A stretch of DNA of 6,160 nt. Source: Clostridiales bacterium (GTDB lineage: Bacteria > Bacillota > Clostridia > Lachnospirales > Lachnospiraceae). The position numbers and the translations under genes are program-made. The notes under the pieces were generated by a model. It saw only the letters and a list, made by a program, of their open reading frames with translations, was not told the origin of the DNA and searched no databases. Shown one piece after another: positions 1 to 4,712 of this stretch (the stretch's first letter is position 1; each line of letters begins with the position of its first letter). Location of the stretch: the NCBI GenBank assembly GCA_019420405.1, contig JAHZHF010000013.1, positions 21,439 to 27,598 of the forward strand, read 5' to 3'.

Positions 1-1330
1 CCGGCTCGGGAATCCCCTCCTCTTTCGGCTGATATTCTACGAGAAGCTTATCGCCCGAATACACAGCAGCTTTCATATCACTGTCTCTGTCACTTTTCAT
101 TTCCAGCGTTTTCTCGTAGATATCTACCGGAGATATCACTGTTTTCTCTCTGTACACTGCCTGCCCGTGGTTATAGATCACGATCTCCGCGTCCTCATAC
201 TTCTCCGTGCCGTAAACCGTCAGCGAAACCTGAGTCCTTGAAACTTCCAGGTTCATTACCGCATGAATCGTCGCATTCTTCACCGCCCCCACTTTCTTGT
301 AAGGCATAAAATACTGCTTAAATGTCTTCTCTTCAAACGGTTTCAGCCATGTAAAATCAGGCTGATTATCCGTGTACACGCCTGTCATCAGCTCGATGTA
401 CGGGCCGTCCTCGTCAGTCAGATTGCGGTCCCAGGCTTTCCCGAAATCTCCACATCCCCAGGTCCACTGCTTTTTCCCGGGAGAAATATGATGATCCGCC
501 ACATGAAGGATACCCGCCTCTTTCTGATAATCATAACCTCCGACGAAATCATAGTCCGACTTCTCCGCCATATAGGAGGTCGGCACCGGGATATTTTTGT
601 ACCGGGAAATATCCACGCCCTCACTGTAATCATGCTTATAGTAGACGCCTCTTGCAATCGGGAACCGGGATACATCCCGTTTCCCGTGATCCATCACAGA
701 ATGCACATCCGGCGGGAAGACCGACTGGGTATAGTCGTTGACCGGAACCGCAGGATTCGCCCACCAGAGGAATGTCTGAGGCAGTGCGGTCCGGTTGTAT
801 AACTGGCCTTTGATCTCGATGTACGCCTTATCCGGATACAGGGTAAACGCCGCGATCCCTTTCGTCCCGTACATCTGATCCACATCATTTACCAGCAGCG
901 TCTTACTGCCGTCCTCATTTTCCCGAATCAGATGATCCACCGGCATAAACGTCGTCGGCCTGTGGTGCTGTGGCCAGTTAAACTCGATTCCTCCCGAGAT
1001 CCAGGGCCCGGCAAGCCCCACAAGGGCAGGCTTGATCACATGATTATAGTATACAAAATCATAACCGTTGGTCTTGTCGTAAGCCCTCTGAATCCTTCCG
1101 CCCAGCTCCGGCAGGATCATGACTTTTATGTATTCATTTTCAAGAAATACCGCCTGATATTTTTTGTCCGTCTTCACATGGCTGATCGTTTCCGTCGTCG
1201 GATAGGGATACACTTTCCCGCTGCTGCCCTGATAAACTCTTTTTTCCAAAAACATCGGATTCTTATCCGGCATTCCGACTTCATAAGTAGGAATCACAAT
1301 TTCTTCTTCCCAGATTTTTGCCTTGTTCAT
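1..1330 (-). CDS. DUF5107 domain protein, mutarotase-like (3' part lies outside the window)
   Basis: An open frame runs from the ATG at 1330 to the left edge with no stop, giving 443 residues of a longer protein. The start is set by AAAGGA at 1338-1343, seven bases upstream; ATGs further upstream stop at once. The product matches the DUF5107 family as I know it: an N-terminal segment with ILPELGGRI (residues 72-80), typical of galactose-mutarotase-like beta folds, then GGIEFNWPQHHRP (113-125), WWANPA (189-194), DHHISPGKKQWTWG (279-292) and AWDRNLTDEDGPYIELMTG (299-317). These stretches are rich in Trp, His and acidic residues, as expected for a carbohydrate-binding or carbohydrate-acting site. 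Family members are often about 1000 residues or more, with tetratricopeptide repeats after this domain, so over half may be missing here. There is no signal peptide, so it is probably cytoplasmic. It is divergent from an AraC regulator that probably controls it. The family is sure; substrate and reaction are unknown. Confidence 0.88.
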   Translation of the reverse strand, partial: MNKAKIWEEEIVIPTYEVGMPDKNPMFLEKRVYQGSSGKVYPYPTTETISHVKTDKKYQAVFLENEYIKVMILPELGGRIQRAYDKTNGYDFVYYNHVIKPALVGLAGPWISGGIEFNWPQHHRPTTFMPVDHLIRENEDGSKTLLVNDVDQMYGTKGIAAFTLYPDKAYIEIKGQLYNRTALPQTFLWWANPAVPVNDYTQSVFPPDVHSVMDHGKRDVSRFPIARGVYYKHDYSEGVDISRYKNIPVPTSYMAEKSDYDFVGGYDYQKEAGILHVADHHISPGKKQWTWGCGDFGKAWDRNLTDEDGPYIELMTGVYTDNQPDFTWLKPFEEKTFKQYFMPYKKVGAVKNATIHAVMNLEVSRTQVSLTVYGTEKYEDAEIVIYNHGQAVYREKTVISPVDIYEKTLEMKSDRDSDMKAAVYSGDKLLVEYQPKEEGIPEP

Positions 1331-1345
1331 CTTCTCATCCTTTCC

Positions 1346-1360
1346 GGAGCATAGAGCTCC
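1346..1360 (-). promoter_or_regulatory. Small hairpin in the DUF5107 leader, just upstream of the ribosome binding site
   Basis: GGAGC (1346-1350) and GCTCC (1356-1360) can pair around a 5-nt loop. On the mRNA the stem ends about two bases before the AAAGGA ribosome binding site at 1338-1343. A stem here could protect the 5' end or affect ribosome access. It is only five pairs and has no U-tract, so it is not a terminator and may be incidental. Confidence 0.3.
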
Positions 1361-1385
1361 CGCTTTCACTTTCATTTCTGGGAAT

Positions 1386-1417
1386 ATTATATCCCCCTCA
1401 GAGAACGGAATCATTCC
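1386..1417 (-). promoter_or_regulatory. Probable promoter and operator-like palindrome for the DUF5107 gene
   Basis: Read on the minus strand, a perfect TATAAT lies at 1391-1386, 55 bases before the start codon. The -35 region 16 to 18 bases upstream (about 1408-1415) has only poor matches to TTGACA, such as TGATTC. That region coincides with an 11-bp palindrome, GGAATCATTCC on the plus strand, at 1407-1417. A strong -10 with a weak -35 overlapped by a symmetric site is what one expects of an activator-dependent promoter. The divergent AraC protein is the natural candidate, although AraC sites are more often direct repeats. No start site has been measured. Confidence 0.45.
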
Positions 1418-1458
1418 CTATTCTTGTCTGTATATTTAAAAAAATTGCTGTTTCTCCC

Positions 1459-1487
1459 TTGTAAATTTCTCTACCAAAACATAAAAT
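1459..1487 (+). promoter_or_regulatory. Probable sigma-A promoter of the araC-family gene
   Basis: TTGTAA (1459-1464) is followed after 17 bases by TAAAAT (1482-1487). These match the consensus at four of six and five of six positions, with ideal spacing. Transcription would start near 1494, leaving an untranslated leader of about 127 nt before the ATG at 1621, long enough to hold the two hairpins described separately. Confidence 0.5.
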
Positions 1488-1500
1488 AACTGTAACAGTT
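1488..1500. promoter_or_regulatory. Palindrome at the expected araC transcription start (candidate operator)
   Basis: AACTG TAA CAGTT is a perfect inverted repeat with a 3-base centre. It begins directly after the -10 box and spans the expected start of transcription, a classic repressor position. TGTAACAGTTCAG (1491-1503) recurs exactly, in inverted orientation, right after the araC stop codon at 2467-2479. The binding protein is unknown; autoregulation by the AraC protein is one possibility. Confidence 0.35.
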
Positions 1501-1504
1501 CAGC

Positions 1505-1565
1505 CATCTGTCATCAGGAGGCGGATTTATGCTTGCATAAGAATCCGGCGGCTGATGCACAGATG
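1505..1565 (+). promoter_or_regulatory. Large imperfect hairpin in the araC leader
   Basis: The arms pair in four blocks: CATCTGT (1505-1511) with ACAGATG (1559-1565); CATCAG (1512-1517) with CTGATG (1552-1557); CGGATT (1522-1527) with AATCCG (1542-1547); and TATGC (1528-1532) with GCATA (1535-1539). This is 24 pairs, interrupted by a 4x4 internal loop (1518-1521 against 1548-1551), a 2-nt bulge (1540-1541) and a single bulged C (1558). There is no U-tract, so it is not an intrinsic terminator. The internal loop exposes GAGG of the AGGAGG at 1516-1521. I do not recognise it as a known riboswitch. It could act as a leader RNA or as a DNA palindrome. Confidence 0.55.
1529..1540 (+). CDS. Possible minimal upstream ORF (Met-Leu-Ala-stop)
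   Basis: A perfect Shine-Dalgarno sequence, AGGAGG (1516-1521), sits seven bases before ATG CTT GCA TAA. This is the strongest ribosome binding site in the leader and it does not serve the araC start 92 bases further on. The tiny ORF spans the tip of the large leader hairpin, so a ribosome on it would open that structure. It may be a translated regulatory uORF, or the Shine-Dalgarno may be a relic or coincidence. A 12-codon TTG frame at 1533-1571 is a weaker alternative user of the same site. Confidence 0.3.
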   Translation: MLA

Positions 1566-1566
1566 T

Positions 1567-1604
1567 GCTGAGCGCCCGTCTGTGAGTAAAACAGTGGCGA
1601 CAGC
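1567..1604 (+). promoter_or_regulatory. Second araC leader hairpin, just before the ribosome binding site
   Basis: GCTG (1567-1570) pairs with CAGC (1601-1604), CGCC (1573-1576) with GGCG (1596-1599), and CTGT (1580-1583) with ACAG (1591-1594). That is twelve pairs in three blocks around a 7-nt loop, with small internal loops between. It starts one base after the first hairpin ends, so the two could stack. It ends six bases before the GGAGAG ribosome binding site of araC (1611-1616). Confidence 0.4.
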
Positions 1605-1620
1605 CAAAAAGGAGAGTCCC

Positions 1621-2466
1621 ATGAAATCGCAGGAATTAAAAGTTTCACCTCTATCAGATTATTATGTATACGCCCCGAGCGCTCTCGCTCAGAAGCTCTA
1701 TCTGTATCCCCTGTCCGTCGGATATTTTATCTATGAACCGGGATATTATATCCGCCGCAGCAGCTTCGACAGTTTTCTGATCATGTATCTCACAAAAGGC
1801 TCCGTCGATGCCATTTCTGACGGGCAGCATTTCCGGGCCGATGCCGGAGAATTTCTGCTTCTGGACTGTTACAGGCCGCATCAGTACGGAAGCCCGGACT
1901 CCTGGGAAGCTGCCTGGCTTCATTTTGACGGCGAACTGGCCCGGGCGTATTATCAGGAGATTACTTCCCACTATGGGAATGTCTTAAACCCGGCCAATCC
2001 TATGGCTCTCAGCCGCACGCTGAATGAGATCTGCGGGCTGTTCAGAAATGCAGCTCCCATAGTCGAAGCTACCCTCTCTGCACATATCACAGATATTTTG
2101 AACGGTCTCCTCATCCCTGCGGCAGAAAACCGGAAAATCTCGGCATATGCAGAGATGATTGCAGACAGCGTAGCGTTTATAAATGAGCACTTTCAGGAGC
2201 CTCTCACTCTGGAGGCGATTGCAAAAAAGGCAACTTTAAGTCCCTATTATTTCACCCGGATATTCACTCGTGAAATCGGCTTTACGCCCCACCAGTACCT
2301 GATTAACGTCAGGATATCCGCCGCGAAATTCCTGCTGAAATCCTCGGAGCTGTCTGTAAAGGATATCGCTTTTGGCACAGGTTTTAACTCGGAGAGCAGC
2401 TTCTGCTCCACTTTTAAGAAATGGACGGGGAACACACCGAGCCAGTATCGGGGACAGATACTTTGA
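1621..2466 (+). CDS. AraC-family transcriptional regulator with cupin sensor domain
   Basis: The 281-residue product has the usual length and two-part build of sugar-responsive AraC regulators. Residues about 35-105 form a cupin-like sensor, with a beta-rich stretch ending in CYRPHQYG (83-90) and AAWLHFDG (97-104). Residues about 183-277 hold two helix-turn-helix motifs: LTLEAIAKKATLSPYYFTRI (196-215), and SVKDIAFGTGFNSESSFCST (245-264) followed by FKKWTGNTPSQYR, the classic AraC signature. The ATG at 1621 is preferred because GGAGAG (1611-1616) lies four bases upstream. An in-frame ATG at 1555 would add 22 residues that look unlike a regulator N-terminus and lie within the leader hairpins. 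It is divergent from the DUF5107 gene and probably activates it in response to a carbohydrate; this target is inferred from position. The ligand is unknown. Confidence 0.93.
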   Translation: MKSQELKVSPLSDYYVYAPSALAQKLYLYPLSVGYFIYEPGYYIRRSSFDSFLIMYLTKGSVDAISDGQHFRADAGEFLLLDCYRPHQYGSPDSWEAAWLHFDGELARAYYQEITSHYGNVLNPANPMALSRTLNEICGLFRNAAPIVEATLSAHITDILNGLLIPAAENRKISAYAEMIADSVAFINEHFQEPLTLEAIAKKATLSPYYFTRIFTREIGFTPHQYLINVRISAAKFLLKSSELSVKDIAFGTGFNSESSFCSTFKKWTGNTPSQYRGQIL

Positions 2467-2479
2467 CTGAACTGTTACA
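2467..2479. repeat. 13-bp inverted copy of the araC leader sequence
   Basis: CTGAACTGTTACA starts at the base after the araC stop codon. It is the exact reverse complement of TGTAACAGTTCAG at 1491-1503, which overlaps the candidate operator. The two copies flank the araC leader and gene. A single 13-bp match somewhere in 6 kb is possible by chance, but its placement at both gene borders is noteworthy. Confidence 0.4.
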
Positions 2480-2480
2480 A

Positions 2481-2551
2481 AAAAAGAGGATCTTTCTTGA
2501 TATCAGGCACATTCTTCACATGTCCCTGATATCAGGATAGATCCTCTTTTT
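2481..2551. terminator. Bidirectional intrinsic terminator, long hairpin
   Basis: Arms 2481-2507 and 2525-2551 pair over 27 positions with one T-T mismatch (2494/2538) and one G-U wobble (2497/2535). ACAT (2509-2512) and ATGT (2520-2523) extend the stem to a 7-nt loop. The outer arms AAAAAGAGGATC and GATCCTCTTTTT give a T-run in both directions: five on the plus strand and seven, counting 2479-2480, on the minus strand. It lies between the end of araC and the end of the converging xpaC-telA-remnant unit, so it probably serves both. It is unusually long for a terminator. Confidence 0.85.
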
Positions 2552-2581
2552 ACATTTTACTGCCTGCAGCACCACTTTTAC

Positions 2582-2823
2582 TTACAAAAGCATAACCCTG
2601 CACTTTTTTCTTCTGCATGCGATACCGTATTTAAGTATTCTTGCATACCCATCTTCTTTTAATTCCGCCTCGTAGTTCTTTTCTTTGATCTGCTCAAGAG
2701 CACTCTGGCACGCTGATTCCAGATGTTCCTCTTCGGCATATTTTACTTCAATTATAATACCGATATTCTCATCTTCCACACGAATCATAATGCCGCTGTA
2801 TCCATTGCCGGATTCCCCCGCTG
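2582..2823 (-). pseudogene. PD-(D/E)XK nuclease domain remnant (3' piece of the broken AAA-ATPase-like gene)
   Basis: This is the C-terminal end of the AAA-ATPase-like/PDDEXK_9 family, in a different frame from the larger piece just upstream. The longest ATG frame (2582-2788) gives 68 residues with IIIEVKYAEE (11-20), which carries the E-x-K half of the nuclease motif, and the family ending ILKYGIACRRKKCRVM. Family-like sequence continues upstream of that ATG without a start codon: ESGNGYSGI reads in the same frame to about 2815, so the ATG is not a real start. The family usually has Asp where this copy has Gly in GYSGI (codon 2792-2794), which would remove a catalytic metal-binding residue. 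There is no ribosome binding site of its own. It is almost surely nonfunctional. Confidence 0.8.
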
Positions 2824-3513
2824 AGTAAGATATCCGGTTGCAAACAGTACACTCCAGATATTTTCTGCCGATTCATACAGGCGGTCATAGGTCAGATCTT
2901 CTCTGATCTCCTTCTCAACGGTTTCACCGGCGGCCAAAGCCTCCAGTTCTCCCTTTGTCCCCTTTGAATCAATCATTTCAACAAAATGTTTCACAACATC
3001 ATTGCCACTTGTATTTGACCAGTAATCTCTGGGAACAGCATCCGGATCATCCAGCAATTCATCACAGTAACTGATTACATCCCAGGGGCAGTATACTTCG
3101 ACGTTTCCAAACCTGTACCCGTCATACCATTCTTTCATCAACTCATACTTGTCTTCAAATCCATAATATTCCAGAATTTCTCTGACCTCACGGTCCGTAA
3201 ATCCAAAATATTCATCAAAACGTACTGTCGTAATAGAGAGAATCTTCGGGTTGTTCAATCCGGTAAATATACTCTCCTTTGCCACTCTTAAACAACCGGT
3301 CAACACAGAAAAATAAAGGTTTTCATTCGTTTTCAGCACCTGCTCAAACAGATTTCTGATCAGATTCACCATCTCAGCATAATACCCGCGGGCACTTGCC
3401 TTTGCCAGCGGCACATCATACTCATCAATCAGAACGATTACCTTTCTGCCATAATGCTTCCTGAGAAGTGCAGAAAGTGTTTTCAGGCTTCCCATCAACA
3501 CAGAATCCGACAT
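2785..3513 (-). pseudogene. AAA-ATPase-like domain remnant of a PD-(D/E)XK nuclease family protein (5' truncated, frameshifted)
   Basis: The 242-residue frame matches the middle of the AAA-ATPase-like family (PF09820 type) that normally carries a C-terminal PD-(D/E)XK domain. Seen here are Walker B VIVLIDEYDVPL (25-36), FSVLTGCLRVAKESIFTGLN (68-87), FDEYFGFTDREV (99-110), WYDGYRFGNVEVYCPWDV (129-146) and YWSNTSGND (164-172). It breaks after ATGYLTQRG (225-233), where the family continues for roughly 100 or more residues before the nuclease domain. Instead it runs nine residues in the wrong frame to a stop. The N-terminal part with the P-loop is absent: related sequence begins only about 15 nt before the end of the telA spacer. 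No ribosome binding site precedes the first ATG. The full-length family is about 500 to 550 residues and is often present in many copies per genome; its function is not established. This copy is decayed. Confidence 0.85.
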
Positions 3514-3548
3514 GGTGAAAACATTTTGTCCTGTAAAATCAACAGTAA

Positions 3549-4685
3549 TCAGCCCTGTATCTGCAAAAGCTTTGCTTTGAGCTCCTGTTCCATATTCCGA
3601 AGTTCCGTCTCCGCTGCCTGCCGTTTTTCACGGCCCTCTCTCTGGATATTCATCACCTCATCGAGGGTCGAGATCAGAGACTCATTCGTGGCTTTCAGCG
3701 TCTCGATATCCACGATTCCGCGCTCGGAAGCTTTCGCGGTCTCCACAGTAGCCATCTTAAGTTTCTCCGCATTTTTCTTCAGAAGCTCATTGGTCATATC
3801 CGTCACCTGGCGCTGTGCTTCCGCCGCCTGCGCAGAGTGTTCCACGCCGAGGGCAAGCACCATCTGGCTCTTCCACAGCGGGATCGTATTTACGATCGTA
3901 GACTGGATCTTCTCTACCATCTGAGTATCGTTATTCTGAACAAGCCGGATCTGAGGCGCTGTCTGGATGGAGATCATCCTGGTCAGCTCCAGATCATGGA
4001 TCTTCTTCTCAAAACGGCTGCACATGGACTCCAGATCCCGGGCAGCCTGGGCGTCTTCCGGCAGTCCGGACAGATTCGCCTTCTGCGTCAGCTCTTTAAG
4101 CTGTGTATTCCTCACCTCTGCCAGCTTCTTTTTCCCTGCAAGAATGTACATGGAAAGTTCCTTGAAATAAGTCAGGTTGAGTTCATACATCTTATCCAGG
4201 AGCGCGGTGTCTTTCATGAGCTGTACCTGATGCTTTTCCAGCACCTTCACGATCTCGTTTACATTTGTCTCCGCCTTGGCGTACTTCGCCTTCATAGACT
4301 CGATCTTATTGGACACCTTCTTAAAGATTCCGAAAAATCCCTTTTCCTCCTCCTCGTCAAAATCTTTCAACTCTTTTACCACACTGCTTAAGAGTTCTCC
4401 TACTTCTCCGAGATCTTTTGACCTTACATTTTCCAGAGCAGACTCGGAGAAATCCGCCATTTTCTTCTGTGTTCCCGCACCGTACTGGAGCACGAGAGCG
4501 GAATTTGTCAGATCGATCTGCTGAGCGAATGAATCTACCATTCTGCGCTCCTCGTCAGACAATATGCTCTCATCCATCACCGGCTGTTCCGGCTCCGGCG
4601 CCAGCGGCTTTTTCTCCTCCTGCGCCTGGAACGGATCAAGTGTCAGCGTCGGTGTTGTGTCAAAATTCTGAAATTCATTGCTCAT
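3549..4685 (-). CDS. telA: Toxic anion resistance (TelA/YaaN) family protein
   Basis: The 378-residue protein fits the TelA family (PF05816) in length and pattern. A disordered acidic and Pro-rich N-terminus (1-45) leads into a long, almost wholly helical body with heptad-like stretches. The hallmark is at 237-280: MISIQTAPQIRLVQNND (237-253), then IVNTIPLWKSQMVLALG (264-280). GFFGIFKKV (116-124) is also typical. There is no signal peptide or membrane segment, so it is cytosolic or peripheral. The ATG at 4685 is chosen because GGAGGAG (4692-4698) lies six bases upstream; a start at 4700 would place five codons inside that site. It follows xpaC by 27 bases in one operon, the same pairing as xpaC-yaaN in Bacillus subtilis. 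Relatives have been tied to tellurite tolerance and to cell-wall antimicrobial tolerance, but the mechanism is unknown. The gene looks intact. The symbol is family-level. Confidence 0.92.
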   Translation of the reverse strand: MSNEFQNFDTTPTLTLDPFQAQEEKKPLAPEPEQPVMDESILSDEERRMVDSFAQQIDLTNSALVLQYGAGTQKKMADFSESALENVRSKDLGEVGELLSSVVKELKDFDEEEEKGFFGIFKKVSNKIESMKAKYAKAETNVNEIVKVLEKHQVQLMKDTALLDKMYELNLTYFKELSMYILAGKKKLAEVRNTQLKELTQKANLSGLPEDAQAARDLESMCSRFEKKIHDLELTRMISIQTAPQIRLVQNNDTQMVEKIQSTIVNTIPLWKSQMVLALGVEHSAQAAEAQRQVTDMTNELLKKNAEKLKMATVETAKASERGIVDIETLKATNESLISTLDEVMNIQREGREKRQAAETELRNMEQELKAKLLQIQG

Positions 4686-4712
4686 GTCGTTCTCCTCCAT
4701 ACTACACGTTTT

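Noticed and set aside
263..802. 179-codon plus-strand open frame
   Set aside because: It lies wholly antisense to the DUF5107 gene, has no ribosome binding site, and its product (rich in Arg, His and Ile) resembles no family.
932..1354. 140-codon plus-strand open frame
   Set aside because: Antisense shadow of the DUF5107 N-terminus, whose recognisable motifs lie on the other strand.
1505..1604. Leader hairpins read as intrinsic terminators
   Set aside because: Neither hairpin is followed by a U-run, and they lie within the leader of a gene that looks intact.
1555..1620. 22-residue N-terminal extension of the AraC protein
   Set aside because: The ATG at 1555 lies inside the leader hairpin with no properly spaced ribosome binding site, while 1621 has GGAGAG close by and gives a normal family N-terminus.
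2582..2788. Independent small gene of 68 codons ending the nuclease region
   Set aside because: Family-like sequence extends upstream of its ATG in the same frame and no ribosome binding site is present, so it is a fragment of the broken gene.
3454..4391. Plus-strand open frames of 156 and 184 codons across the telA region
   Set aside because: They are antisense to telA, overlap each other, and show Cys/Ser- or Leu/His-rich products typical of reverse-strand shadows.
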